Positions 7,551 to 16,379 are shown, counted from the first letter of the stretch. The stretch: DNA of 64,000 nt from Streptomyces cellulosae (GCA_014655195.1 BNBH01000011.1:181054-245053), one strand, 5' to 3'. Notes: a model not told the origin generated them from the sequence alone. Numbers and translations: made by a program.

Positions 7551-8894
7551 ATGTCAGATCCGTCGAGCGGCTGTGCGCCCTCCCGCACGGCCGTCACCGA
7601 AGCCGAGGCGGAGGCCCTGATACGGGGCATCTGCTTCAAGACCGGACCGCCCCGCCGTATCGGTGTGGAGGTCGAATGGCTGGTCCACGAGTCGCGCGAC
7701 CCGCGGCTCCCCGTCTCCCGTGAACGACTCGAAGCGGCCTACGCCGCCCTGCGCGGGGTGCCCCTGCGGTCGGCGCTCACCGTCGAGCCCGGCGGCCAGC
7801 TGGAGCTCAGCTCGCCGCCCGCCGCGTCCCTCACCGAGTGCCTGACCACCGTCTCCGCCGACCTGGACGCCGTACGCGCCGTCCTGGGCCGGGACGGGCT
7901 CACCCTGGCCGGCATGGGCCACGACCCCTGGCAGATTCCCCGGCGGTACCTCCGGCAGCCGCGCTACGACGCGATGGAGGCAGCCCTCGACCGCACCGGC
8001 GCGGCCGGCCGCTTCATGATGTGCACCTCCGCCTCGGTGCAGGTGTGCGTGGACGCCGGGTACGAGGAACCCGGCCCGCTCGGGCATGTGCGCCGCTGGT
8101 GGATGGCGCATCTGCTGGGCGCCGTCCTGGTGGCGGTCTTCGCCAACTCCCCCGTCTCCGCGGGCCGGCCCACCGGCTGGCTCTCCACACGGCAGCTGCG
8201 CTGGGCGCAGATCGGCGCCGGACGGGCCGGAGCGCCCGCGCTGGACGCCGACCCGCGCACCGCCTGGGCCCGGCATGTGCTGGACGCGCCCGTGATGTGC
8301 GTGCGCCGGGACGACGACGGGCCGTGGGAGGTGCCGGAGGACCTGTCGTTCCGGCACTGGACGCGCCGCCGGGCGCCGCGCGCGCCCACCCACGACGACC
8401 TGGACTACCACGTCACTACGCTGTTCCCGCCGGTCAGGCCGCGCGGCCATCTGGAGCTGCGGATGATGGACGCGCAGCCCGGCGAGGACGGATGGACCGT
8501 GCCGCTGGCGGTGACGGCGGCGCTGTTCGACGCCCCGGAGGCCGCCGAGACCGTGTACCGCACGGTGAAACCGCTCGCCGAGCGGACGGGCGGGCTGGCC
8601 GCCCCGCGGAACCCGCTGTGGAGCGACGCGGCCCGTGACGGGCTGGCCGACCCGGAGCTGCGGGAGGCGGCGGCCGTCTGCTTCGCGGCGGCGCTGGCCG
8701 CCCTGCCCCGGCTCGGGGCCGCGACCGCCCTGGTCGACCGGGTCGCTGCGTTCCGGGACCGCTACGTCGCCCGGGGCCGCTGCCCCGCCGACGACCTGCT
8801 CGACGCGTGGCGCGCGGCCCACGACGGGCGCCCGGACGGATCCGGCGCGCCCCTGCTCACCCCCCACCCGTACGGGAAGGACACCCCCTCATGA
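7551..8894 (+). CDS. egtA: glutamate-cysteine ligase EgtA (ergothioneine biosynthesis)
   Basis: A 447-residue GCS2-type ligase that makes gamma-glutamylcysteine, the sulfur donor used by EgtB. Visible features are the Glu-binding start KTGPPRRIGVEVEWLV, the SALTVEPGGQLELSS strand, and the later HLELRMMDAQPG motif containing the conserved Arg. The ATG at 7551 follows CAGGAGGA at 7536-7543 with good spacing. A longer frame from 7326 lacks homologous character. It is the first gene of a fully coupled egtABCD operon; its TGA overlaps the egtB start by 4 bases (ATGA). Confidence 0.93.
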   Translation: MSDPSSGCAPSRTAVTEAEAEALIRGICFKTGPPRRIGVEVEWLVHESRDPRLPVSRERLEAAYAALRGVPLRSALTVEPGGQLELSSPPAASLTECLTTVSADLDAVRAVLGRDGLTLAGMGHDPWQIPRRYLRQPRYDAMEAALDRTGAAGRFMMCTSASVQVCVDAGYEEPGPLGHVRRWWMAHLLGAVLVAVFANSPVSAGRPTGWLSTRQLRWAQIGAGRAGAPALDADPRTAWARHVLDAPVMCVRRDDDGPWEVPEDLSFRHWTRRRAPRAPTHDDLDYHVTTLFPPVRPRGHLELRMMDAQPGEDGWTVPLAVTAALFDAPEAAETVYRTVKPLAERTGGLAAPRNPLWSDAARDGLADPELREAAAVCFAAALAALPRLGAATALVDRVAAFRDRYVARGRCPADDLLDAWRAAHDGRPDGSGAPLLTPHPYGKDTPS

Positions 8895-10210
8895 CCGACC
8901 CCGCCCTCGACGCCGAAACCCTGCGTGAGCGCGCGGTCGCCTCGCTGGTCGTCGCGCGGGACCGCACCACGCTGCTGACCAGCTGTGTGGAGGAACCCGA
9001 CCTGACCGCGCAGCACTCGCCGCTGATGTCGCCGCTGGTGTGGGACCTGGCGCACATCGGCAACCAGGAGGAACAGTGGCTGCTGCGCGCGGTGGCCGGG
9101 CACGAGGCGATCCACCCCGAGATCGACAGCCTCTACGACGCCTTCGAGCACCCACGCGCCGAACGCCCCAAGCTGCCCCTGCTGTCGCCCCAGGAGGCCC
9201 GCCGGTACGCGGCCGACGTGCGCGGACGTGCCCTGGACGTGCTGGAGCGCACGGCGTTCGACGGCACCCGGCTGACCGAGGCCGGGTTCGCCTTCGGGAT
9301 GATCGCCCAGCACGAGCAGCAGCACGACGAGACCATGCTGATCACCCACCAGCTCCGCAAGGGCCCGGCCGCGCTCACCGCGCCCGACCCGGAGCCGGTG
9401 ACGCCGTACACGGGACCGGCGGAGATCATGGTGCCGGGCGGTCCGTTCACCATGGGCACCTCGGCCGAGCCGTGGGCCCTGGACAACGAACGGCCCGCCC
9501 ACCAGCGGGAGGTGGCCCCGTTCTGGATCGACGCCACGCCCGTCACCAACGGGGCCTACCAGGCGTTCGTCGAGGACGGCGGCTACGAGGAGCCGCGCTG
9601 GTGGACGCCCGAGGGCTGGGCGCACGTGCGCCGGGCCCGCCTCACCGCGCCGCTGTACTGGCGCCGGGAGGGCGGTCAGTGGCTGCGGCGCCGCTTCGGC
9701 GTCACGGAACCGGTGCCGCCGGACGAGCCGGTGCTGCACGTGTGCTGGTACGAGGCGGACGCGTACGCCCGCTGGGCGGGGCGCCGGCTGCCCACCGAGA
9801 CCGAGTGGGAGAAGGCCGCCCGGCACGACCCGGCCACGGGCCGCTCGCGGCGCTACCCGTGGGGCGACGCCGACCCGACGCCCGGGCACGCCAACCTCGG
9901 CCAGCGCCATCTGCGCCCGGCCCCGGCCGGCAGCTATCCGGCGGGCGCGTCGCCGCTGGGCGTACGGCAGTTGATCGGGGACGTGTGGGAGTGGACGGCG
10001 TCCGACTTCCTGCCGTACCCGGGCTTCCGGGCGTTCCCGTACCGGGAGTACTCGGAGGTGTTCTTCGGGCCGGAGTACAAGGTGCTGCGCGGCGGTTCGT
10101 TCGCCGTGGACGCGGTGGCCTGCCGGGGCACGTTCCGCAACTGGGACCACCCGATACGGCGGCAGATCTTCTCCGGGTTCCGCACCGCCCGCTCGGCGGG
10201 GGACGCCTGA
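8891..10210 (+). CDS. egtB: hercynylcysteine sulfoxide synthase EgtB
   Basis: A 439-residue non-haem iron sulfoxide synthase that joins gamma-glutamylcysteine to hercynine with O2. The N-terminal DinB-like four-helix domain carries the iron ligands H55 (WDLAHIG) and H141/H145 (AQHEQQHDET). The C-terminal half is a formylglycine-generating-enzyme-type domain (GGPFTMGT ... DVWEWTASDF ... VLRGGSF ... FRNWDHP). The start overlaps the egtA stop, and its own stop shares one base with the egtC ATG (TGATG), so translation is likely coupled along the operon. Confidence 0.95.
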   Translation: MTDPALDAETLRERAVASLVVARDRTTLLTSCVEEPDLTAQHSPLMSPLVWDLAHIGNQEEQWLLRAVAGHEAIHPEIDSLYDAFEHPRAERPKLPLLSPQEARRYAADVRGRALDVLERTAFDGTRLTEAGFAFGMIAQHEQQHDETMLITHQLRKGPAALTAPDPEPVTPYTGPAEIMVPGGPFTMGTSAEPWALDNERPAHQREVAPFWIDATPVTNGAYQAFVEDGGYEEPRWWTPEGWAHVRRARLTAPLYWRREGGQWLRRRFGVTEPVPPDEPVLHVCWYEADAYARWAGRRLPTETEWEKAARHDPATGRSRRYPWGDADPTPGHANLGQRHLRPAPAGSYPAGASPLGVRQLIGDVWEWTASDFLPYPGFRAFPYREYSEVFFGPEYKVLRGGSFAVDAVACRGTFRNWDHPIRRQIFSGFRTARSAGDA

Positions 10211-10965
10211 TGTGCCGTCACCTGGCGTACGTGGGCCCGGCGGAGCCGCTGGGCACGCTGCTGGTGGGGCCGGAGCACGGGCTGTACCGGCAGTCGTGGG
10301 CGCCCCGCCGGCAGCGGCACGGCACGGTCAACGCGGACGGCTTCGGCGTGGGCTGGTACGCCGACGGCGACCCGGTGCCGGCCCGCTACCGGCGGGCCGG
10401 GCCGATCTGGGCGGACCTGTCGTTCGCAGACCTGGCGCGGGTGGTGCGCACGGAGGCGCTGCTCGCCGCCGTGCGGGACGCGACGCTGTCGGGCGCCGAC
10501 GCGGAGGCGGCCGCGGCCCCCTTCGCGTCCGGGGCGTGGCTGTTCAGCCACAACGGCGCGGTGCCGGGCTGGCCCGGCTCGCTCGCGCCGCTGGCGGCCA
10601 CCCTGCCGGCCGAGAATCTGCTGTCGCTGGAGGCCGGCAACGACTCGGCGTTCGTGTGGGCGCTGGTGCTGGCCCGGCTGCGGGCCGGCGACGCGATGGG
10701 GCAGGCGCTGGCCGACACGGTCGCCGAGGTCGCGGCGGCGGCGCCGGAGGCCCGGCTGAACCTGCTGCTCGCCGACGGCGCCACGATCACCGCGACCGCG
10801 TGGGGGGACACCCTGTGGTACCTCGCCCGGCCCGGCGGGGGAACCGTGGTCGCCTCCGAGCCCTACGACGACGACCCGCACTGGCAGGAGGTGCCCGACC
10901 GCACCCTGCTCGCCGCGAGCCGCACCGACGTGCTGCTCACCCCGCTCAAGGAGCCCCTCACGTGA
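10210..10965 (+). CDS. egtC: ergothioneine amidohydrolase EgtC
   Basis: A 251-residue class II glutamine amidotransferase-type hydrolase that removes the glutamate from the gamma-glutamyl hercynylcysteine sulfoxide intermediate. After removal of Met, the N-terminal Cys2 (MCRHLAYVGP) is the nucleophile. The family strands NADGFGVGWYA and WLFSHNGAVPGW are present. It sits third in egtABCD, overlapping egtB by one base and egtD by four (GTGA). Confidence 0.94.
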   Translation: MCRHLAYVGPAEPLGTLLVGPEHGLYRQSWAPRRQRHGTVNADGFGVGWYADGDPVPARYRRAGPIWADLSFADLARVVRTEALLAAVRDATLSGADAEAAAAPFASGAWLFSHNGAVPGWPGSLAPLAATLPAENLLSLEAGNDSAFVWALVLARLRAGDAMGQALADTVAEVAAAAPEARLNLLLADGATITATAWGDTLWYLARPGGGTVVASEPYDDDPHWQEVPDRTLLAASRTDVLLTPLKEPLT

Positions 10966-11924
10966 GTCCGTTCCGCCTGACCCGTACCCTCCCCGAGGAC
11001 GCCGCCGGCGCCGCGCTGCGCGCCGACGTCCGCGCGGGACTGACCGGCAGCCCCAAGACGCTGCCGCCGAAATGGTTCTACGACGCACGGGGCAGCGAGC
11101 TGTTCGAGGAGATCACCACGCTGCCCGAGTACTACCCCACGCGCGCCGAGCGGGAGATCCTGCTCGAACGCGCCGACGAGATCGCCGCCGTGTCCGGCGC
11201 CCGCACCCTGGTCGAACTGGGCTCGGGCTCCTCGGAGAAGACACGGCATCTGATCGCCGCCCTCGACGGGCTGCGGACGTACGTCCCGGTCGACGTCAGC
11301 GAGTCCGCGCTGACCAGGGCGGGGCAGACGCTGGCCGCCGAGCGGCCGGGGCTCGACGTGCACGCGCTGGTCGCGGACTTCACCGCCGAGCTGACCCTGC
11401 CGGAGACGCCGGGGCCGCGCCTGGTGGCGTTCCTCGGCGGCACCATCGGCAATCTGCTGCCGGACGAACGGTCCGCGTTCCTCTCCAAGGTGCGCGCCCT
11501 GCTCGCCCCGGGCGACGCGCTGCTGCTCGGCACGGACCTGGTGAAGGACGAGAAGACACTGGTCCGGGCGTACGACGACGCGGCCGGGGTGACGGCCGCG
11601 TTCAACAAGAACGTGCTGAACGTCGTCAACCGGGAGCTGGGCGCCGACTTCGACCCGGACGCCTTCGACCATGTGGCGGTGTGGGACGCGGAGCACGAGT
11701 GGGTCGAGATGCGGCTGCGCTCGCGCACCGCGCAGTCCGTGAAGATCCCGGCACTGGAACTGGTCGTGGACTTCGCGGAGGGCGAGGAGCTGCGCACCGA
11801 GGTGTCGGCGAAGTTCCGGCAGGAGGGAGTGCGTGCGGAACTGTCGGCCGCGGGGCTCGACTTGACCCGGTGGTGGACGGACGGAGAAGGGCGGTTCGCG
11901 CTGTCGCTGAGCGTGGCCCGCTGA
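10962..11924 (+). CDS. egtD: L-histidine N(alpha)-methyltransferase EgtD
   Basis: A 320-residue SAM-dependent methyltransferase that trimethylates histidine to hercynine, the first committed step. The SAM motif LVELGSGSSEKTRHLI, the PVDVSESAL strand, and the GGTIGNLLPDE and LLGTDLVKDEKTLVRAYDD segments are characteristic of EgtD. The GTG start overlaps the egtC TGA. The operon ends here. No egtE-type C-S lyase gene follows: the next gene is a convergent ABC-transporter binding protein. Confidence 0.95.
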   Translation: MSPFRLTRTLPEDAAGAALRADVRAGLTGSPKTLPPKWFYDARGSELFEEITTLPEYYPTRAEREILLERADEIAAVSGARTLVELGSGSSEKTRHLIAALDGLRTYVPVDVSESALTRAGQTLAAERPGLDVHALVADFTAELTLPETPGPRLVAFLGGTIGNLLPDERSAFLSKVRALLAPGDALLLGTDLVKDEKTLVRAYDDAAGVTAAFNKNVLNVVNRELGADFDPDAFDHVAVWDAEHEWVEMRLRSRTAQSVKIPALELVVDFAEGEELRTEVSAKFRQEGVRAELSAAGLDLTRWWTDGEGRFALSLSVAR

Positions 11925-11954
11925 GGATGGCCGGGTGGGCCTCACCCTGCGGAC

Positions 11955-13205
11955 TCACTCGAAGGCGAGGGTCTCCGTGATGCGCCGCGAGGCGCGCTCG
12001 GCCTCCTTCTCGGGGTCGGCGCCGGTGAGCACCTTCGTCATGTACTCCTTGATCGGGTTGTCGGCCTCGACCACGCTCCACCGGGGCGTGGCCGGGGTCG
12101 CCCGGCCGCGTGCGGCGCCGGCCGCCATGGCCTCCAGGCCCTGCTCCCCCGCGACCGAGTCGGCGAGCTCCGCCTTGTTGGGGACGTAGTTCATGGTGCG
12201 GGCGAGGTCGGTGTTCCATCGGGCGCCGGTGAGGGCGGCGACGACCTCGACGGCGGCGTCCTCGACGTCGGTGGCGGCCGGGACGACGAGGTCGGAGCCG
12301 CCGGTGAAGACGGCGCCGGGGCGGCCGGGTTCTTTGCCGGGGACCGGGAAGTAGCCGATCGTGTCCTCGAGTGCGGGGTTCTGCTGGACGATGGCGCGGA
12401 CCAGTCCGGGGACGGCGACGATCTGGGCGACGTTCCCCTCGGCGAACACGCCCGCCTGGGGCGGGTGTTCCTCGTCGGCGTCGACGGGGCCGTCGCCGAG
12501 CTTCTGCAGCCGGCGGTAGAAGTCCATGCCGCGCAGGGCCGCCTCGCTGTCGAGGGCGCCCTTCCAGACGCCGCTGCCTTCGGTGGCGAGTTCGCCGCCC
12601 TCCTCCCAGATGAACCCGGCGAGGGTGTACCAGTCCTGTCCGGCGAGGTAGATGCCCTGGGTGTCGCCGGTGTCGAGCCGTTCGGTGGTCTCCAGCCACT
12701 CGTCGCGGGTCTTCGGCGGGGTGACGCCGGCCGCGCGGAACAGGTCCTTGCGGTAGACGACGACGCGGTTGGCGGCGTACCAGGGGATGCCGTACTGCTG
12801 TGAGCCCCAGCGGCCGGGTTCGGCGAGGCCGGGCAGCCAGTCGTCGCGGCCCCAGTCGCGCATGGACTCCAGGGTGAGGTCGAGCAGGCCGTCGCTCTCG
12901 GCGTACGCGGACACCTGGGTGTTGCCGACCTCGATGACGTCCGGACCGTCCGGGTCGTCGCCGCGCAGCGCCCGCTGGACCTTCTCGCCGACGCCCGTCC
13001 ACTCCTGGATGCGGATGTCGAGGTCGAGCGTCTCGTGCTCGCGCTCGAACTCCTCCGTGAAGCGGTCGAGGAAGTCCTGCGAGGCGCTGTGCTGCATCAG
13101 CCAGACGGTGACGGTGCGCCGCTCCGCCGCGCTGTCGGACATCACCCCGCAGCCGGTGAGCAGGGAGGCGGACACACAGACGAGGGCGAGCAGGCGGCGT
13201 CTCAC
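11955..13205 (-). CDS. extracellular sugar-binding lipoprotein of an ABC transporter
   Basis: A 416-residue solute-binding protein of family 1. The N-terminus VRRRLLALVCVSASLLTGC is a lipoprotein signal with the acylated Cys at residue 19. The mature part begins RTVTVWLMQHSASQDFLDRFTEEFE and contains GIPWYAANRVVVYRKDLFRAAGV, typical of carbohydrate binders. The start is the GTG at 13205, with AGGA upstream at about 6 bases. The open frame runs much further upstream without signal-peptide features. No permease genes adjoin it, so it must use distant partners, as many Streptomyces binding proteins do with the shared MsiK ATPase. A DasR-like site lies 83 bases upstream. Confidence 0.88.
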   Translation of the reverse strand: MRRRLLALVCVSASLLTGCGVMSDSAAERRTVTVWLMQHSASQDFLDRFTEEFEREHETLDLDIRIQEWTGVGEKVQRALRGDDPDGPDVIEVGNTQVSAYAESDGLLDLTLESMRDWGRDDWLPGLAEPGRWGSQQYGIPWYAANRVVVYRKDLFRAAGVTPPKTRDEWLETTERLDTGDTQGIYLAGQDWYTLAGFIWEEGGELATEGSGVWKGALDSEAALRGMDFYRRLQKLGDGPVDADEEHPPQAGVFAEGNVAQIVAVPGLVRAIVQQNPALEDTIGYFPVPGKEPGRPGAVFTGGSDLVVPAATDVEDAAVEVVAALTGARWNTDLARTMNYVPNKAELADSVAGEQGLEAMAAGAARGRATPATPRWSVVEADNPIKEYMTKVLTGADPEKEAERASRRITETLAFE

Positions 13206-13287
13206 GTGGGGTCCTGTTTCTGTCTGGCGGACAGGGGCGGGCCCGGCGTGGGGGGGCGAGCCGGAGCTCGGACGGGTGCCCAGCATC

Positions 13288-13301
13288 TTGGTATGGACCA
13301 A
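13288..13301 (-). promoter_or_regulatory. DasR/HutC-type GntR operator candidate
   Basis: TTGGTATGGACCAA is an inverted repeat with 5-base arms (TTGGT/ACCAA) around ATGG. It fits the TGGTnnnnACCA core of operators bound by HutC-subfamily GntR regulators such as DasR, which control N-acetylglucosamine and chitin uptake. It is placed 83 bases upstream of the sugar-binding lipoprotein start, where a promoter would be. Confidence 0.6.
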
Positions 13302-13418
13302 TGCCCGGGTCAAGGGCGTCAGGCGAACGGGGCCGACGCCTCGCGCCGGGACACGGGGTGGGGCACGGTGGAGTGACGTGTGCCACTGGCGGCCCAGCCG
13401 CCGTGAGAGGAGCAGAGC

Positions 13419-13634
13419 ATGTCGAACCACACCTACCGGGTCACCGAGATCGTCGGCACCTCGCCCGACGGCGTGGACGCGGCCGTCCGCAACGGCATCG
13501 AGCGGGCCTCGCAGACGCTGCGCAATCTGGACTGGTTCGAGGTGACGCAGGTGCGCGGGCAGATCGAGGAGGGGCGCGTCGCGCACTACCAGGTGGGCCT
13601 GAAGGTGGGCTTCCGGCTCGAGGAGACGGACTGA
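13419..13634 (+). CDS. dodecin family flavin-binding protein
   Basis: A 71-residue dodecin: SNHTYRVTEIVGTSPDGVDAA, then RASQTLRNLDWFEVTQVRG and ARVAHYQVGLKVGFRLE-like strands. Dodecins form 12-mer hollow spheres that store FMN or riboflavin and CoA and protect against light-driven oxidation. The Trp in LDWFEV stacks on the flavin, and the full family length is present. A GAGAGGAG ribosome site lies just upstream. The gene stands between two minus-strand genes. Confidence 0.92.
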   Translation: MSNHTYRVTEIVGTSPDGVDAAVRNGIERASQTLRNLDWFEVTQVRGQIEEGRVAHYQVGLKVGFRLEETD

Positions 13635-13647
13635 GCCGTACGACCGC

Positions 13648-14148
13648 TCAGGTGCGGCCCTCGCGCTCCTGCGCGTCCTTCAGCTCGTCCGAGGGGGTCG
13701 CCCAGCGCGCGTGGACGACGGTGAACCCGGCCCGGCGGGCGTCCTCGCAGACCAGCTCGTCGTCGTCGACCAGCATCCGCACCTCCCCGGTGCGGGCCAG
13801 GCGGCGCAGCACGGCCAGTTTGGTGATCCGGGCGGGCCGCCGGTCGGCGTTGCCGCGCATGTGCAGCTCCCCCTCGGGCAGCCCCTGCGCGGCCAGCCAG
13901 TCCTGGGTGTCGCGGCGGCAGCGCTCGGGGCGGCCGGTGAGGTAGACGATGTCGCACGTCCCGGCGCTCTCCCGCACCAGCGCGATCCCCTCGGCGAGCG
14001 GCGGGTCCTCGGGCGCGGCGGCGAAGAAGCCGTCCCAGTCGCGGGGCCTGCGCTCCAGGAAGTGCTGGCGGTGCGCGGTGGAGGCGAGGGTGTTGTCGAG
14101 GTCGAACACGGCCAGCGGACGCTGCGCGCGGTCGGTGCGGTGGGTCAC
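13648..14148 (-). CDS. HAD-superfamily phosphatase (polynucleotide 3'-phosphatase-like)
   Basis: A 166-residue HAD protein. The nucleophile motif is AVFDLDNTLAS (D and D+2), followed by IVYLTGRPERCRRDTQDWL and the metal-binding MLVDDDELVCEDARRAG. The TGRP(E/D)xxRxxT segment is typical of the phosphatase domain found in polynucleotide kinase/phosphatases and tRNA-splicing enzymes. The substrate is unproven. It is divergent from the luciferase-like gene across a 59-base region containing a perfect palindrome. Confidence 0.82.
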   Translation of the reverse strand: MTHRTDRAQRPLAVFDLDNTLASTAHRQHFLERRPRDWDGFFAAAPEDPPLAEGIALVRESAGTCDIVYLTGRPERCRRDTQDWLAAQGLPEGELHMRGNADRRPARITKLAVLRRLARTGEVRMLVDDDELVCEDARRAGFTVVHARWATPSDELKDAQEREGRT

Positions 14149-14170
14149 GCCCCCACCCTAGAGGGGCACT

Positions 14171-14183
14171 CCAGGAATCCTGG
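14171..14183. promoter_or_regulatory. perfect 13-bp palindrome in a divergent promoter region
   Basis: CCAGGAATCCTGG lies between the divergent HAD-phosphatase (start 14148) and luciferase-like (start 14208) genes. It is 24 bases from one start and 25 from the other. The exact 5-base arms and central placement suggest a shared operator; no regulator is adjacent. Confidence 0.4.
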
Positions 14184-14207
14184 CGGCTCCCCCGTGTTGA
14201 ACCCGGT

Positions 14208-15227
14208 ATGAGTTCCGTGATCGCCGCGACCCGCTTCTCCGTCCTCGACCGCTCACGGGTGCGTGAGGGGCACACCGCGCCCGAGGCTCTGCGGGACACG
14301 GTGGATCTCGCGCGGGAGGCGGAGCGGCTCGGGTACCACCGGTTCTGGGTGGCCGAGCACCACGGGGTGCCCGGGGTGGCAGGGTCGGCTCCGACCGTGC
14401 TGGCGGCCGCCGTCGCGGGGGCGACCCGCACGATCCGCGTCGGCACCGGCGGGGTCATGCTGCCCAACCACCGACCGCTGGTCGTGGCCGAGCAGTTCGG
14501 GGTGCTGGCCTCGCTGTTCCCGGACCGGATCGACATGGGCCTGGGACGCTCCGTGGGGTTCACCGACGGGGTGCGCAAGGCGCTCGGGCGCGACAAGGAC
14601 GACGCGCAGGACTTCGCGGTCCAGCTCGACGAGCTGCTCGGCTGGTTCGCGGGCACCTCACCCACCGGGGTGCACGCCCGGCCGTCCGAGGGGCTGACCG
14701 TGCCGCCGTTCGTGCTGGCGATGGGCGAGGGCGCGGACATCGCCGCCCGCGCCGGGCTGCCGATGGTCATCGGGGACCTGCGCGACCGCGACCGGATGCG
14801 GCGCGGCGTCGACCGCTACCGCGAGCGGTTCCGCCCCTCCGCGTGGGCGGACGAGCCGTACGTGGTGATCTCGGGGACGGTGGCGGTGGCGGACACGCCC
14901 GAGCGGGCCCGGCGGCTGCTGGTCCCGGAGGCCTGGTCGATGGCGTACTCCCGCACCCACGGCACCTTTCCGCCGCTGCCGCCGGCCGAGCGCGTCGAGT
15001 CCGTCGCCATGACCGCCAAGGAGCGCGGCTTCTACGAGGCGGGGCTGGCCGGACAGCTCGCCGGCACCGAGGAGGAGGTCGAGCGGGAGCTGGAGGCGGT
15101 GCTGAAGGACACCGGCGCCCAGGAGGTCCTCGTCACCACCAGCACCTACGACCGTGACGCACTGCTGGACTCCTACCGGCGGCTCGCCGCGCTCGCGGGG
15201 CTCGACGGCAGCGCGAAGCGCCGGTGA
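14208..15227 (+). CDS. LLM class flavin-dependent oxidoreductase (MsnO8-type)
   Basis: A 339-residue bacterial luciferase-like monooxygenase. The N-terminus FSVLDRSRVREGHTAPEAL and the motif RFWVAEHHGVPGVAGSAP are typical of the subgroup annotated as MsnO8-like oxidoreductases. IRVGTGGVMLPNHRPLVVAEQFG forms the flavin-contacting barrel strand. It uses reduced FMN or F420; the substrate is unknown. The last codons and the stop form the left arm of the terminator hairpin that follows. Confidence 0.87.
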   Translation: MSSVIAATRFSVLDRSRVREGHTAPEALRDTVDLAREAERLGYHRFWVAEHHGVPGVAGSAPTVLAAAVAGATRTIRVGTGGVMLPNHRPLVVAEQFGVLASLFPDRIDMGLGRSVGFTDGVRKALGRDKDDAQDFAVQLDELLGWFAGTSPTGVHARPSEGLTVPPFVLAMGEGADIAARAGLPMVIGDLRDRDRMRRGVDRYRERFRPSAWADEPYVVISGTVAVADTPERARRLLVPEAWSMAYSRTHGTFPPLPPAERVESVAMTAKERGFYEAGLAGQLAGTEEEVERELEAVLKDTGAQEVLVTTSTYDRDALLDSYRRLAALAGLDGSAKRR

Positions 15228-15245
15228 GCACACCGGCGCTTCGCG
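15212..15245. terminator. bidirectional terminator hairpin containing a stop codon
   Basis: A perfect 15-base stem, CGCGAAGCGCCGGTG pairing with CACCGGCGCTTCGCG, with an AGCA loop. The TGA stop of the luciferase-like gene (15225-15227) lies at the stem-loop junction. It separates two convergent genes. Confidence 0.75.
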
Positions 15246-15265
15246 GGGAGAGCGAGGACGGGGGC

Positions 15266-16300
15266 CTACCGCTCGCGGCCCCGGCCCGGGATGTCACGGC
15301 CGCGGCCGGGGGTGTCCCCGCGGTCCTTGCGGCCGGACTCGTCGGTCATCTCCGTCTCGGCCTCGATGCGCTCCTTGCGCACCCGGCCGCGCACGGTCTC
15401 GTTCGTGACCTTCTCCTCGGTGGTCATCCGGACGCGCTCGACCGGCACGGCCTCGGTGGTGACCACCGGGCGCTCCTCGTGCAGCGTGACCTCGTGCTGG
15501 TCCTCCTTGAAGGACGGCCCGGACATGGCCTCTTCGCGGTTGGCGTCCGTGATCGGCTCGCGCTCCACGCGTACTTCCTCGTGACGGACCGGGACGGTCT
15601 GCTGGACCTCCTCGGTGACCACGTACTTCCGCAGGCGTGCCCGGCCGCTCGCGTGGCGTTCGACGCCGACGTGCATGCGCTCCTCGGAGCGCGTCATCGC
15701 GTCGCCCGTGCCGCGCGTTCCGGCCTCGCCGCGGTGGGACATGGCGCCGGCCGCGCCGGACCGTTCGGCGCTGGTGCCCTTGGCGCCCGCCGTGGAGGAC
15801 ATGCCGCCCTGCGTGCCCGTCATGCCGGCCGCACCGGAGGTGCCCGACGTGCCGGACGTGTCGCCGCGGCGTCCGGTCGCCGTGCCCGCGGCGCCGGCAG
15901 CTCCGGCCGCTCCCGCGGCGCCGGCGGTCCCGGCCTTGCCCGTGGTGCCGTCGCTGTCCTTGGGGTCACTGAGGACGTTGTCCCAGTTGATGCCGTAGTA
16001 CTCGTAGAGCCGGTGCTCCTCGTCCACCGACAGGTGGCCGCCCGCGTCGATGTCCACGCTGGGCGCGCCCTTCACCTTGTCCTTGGGGTAGGGCACCTCG
16101 AGATGGTCCTGGACCATGGAGGCGTCACGGATGGGTACGAACGACTCGCTGGAGCCGAACATCCCGGTCTTGACGGTCACCCACTCGGGGCGTCCACTCG
16201 CGTCGTCGAGGAAGACGTGCTTCGCGTCGCCGATCTTGTTGCCGTCCCCGTCGTACACGGGGTGATCCAGCAGGATCGAGATCTCTTCGCGGGTGATCAT
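15266..16300 (-). CDS. PRC-barrel and DUF2382 domain stress protein
   Basis: A 344-residue protein in three parts. Residues 1-110 form a PRC-barrel-like domain (ISILLDHPVYDGDGNKIGDAKHVFLDD). A low-complexity linker of about residues 115-200 is built from Ala/Gly/Thr runs of the AGAAG and SGTSG type. A C-terminal DUF2382 domain (about 205-310) is rich in Arg and Glu (VRKYVVTEEVQQTVPVRHEE-like, EERPVVTTEAVPVERVRM). Such proteins are common in desiccation- and radiation-tolerant bacteria; the function is unknown. The ATG at 16300 follows a GGAGGG. The upstream DNA is unusually AT-rich. Confidence 0.85.
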   Translation of the reverse strand: MITREEISILLDHPVYDGDGNKIGDAKHVFLDDASGRPEWVTVKTGMFGSSESFVPIRDASMVQDHLEVPYPKDKVKGAPSVDIDAGGHLSVDEEHRLYEYYGINWDNVLSDPKDSDGTTGKAGTAGAAGAAGAAGAAGTATGRRGDTSGTSGTSGAAGMTGTQGGMSSTAGAKGTSAERSGAAGAMSHRGEAGTRGTGDAMTRSEERMHVGVERHASGRARLRKYVVTEEVQQTVPVRHEEVRVEREPITDANREEAMSGPSFKEDQHEVTLHEERPVVTTEAVPVERVRMTTEEKVTNETVRGRVRKERIEAETEMTDESGRKDRGDTPGRGRDIPGRGRER

Positions 16301-16379
16301 CTGTCATCACCCTCCTCTCAGGTCACTCCTCTCCGGTTCTCCTGATCAGGAGGTAAAAAACAGGACGAAAGTAATTAAT

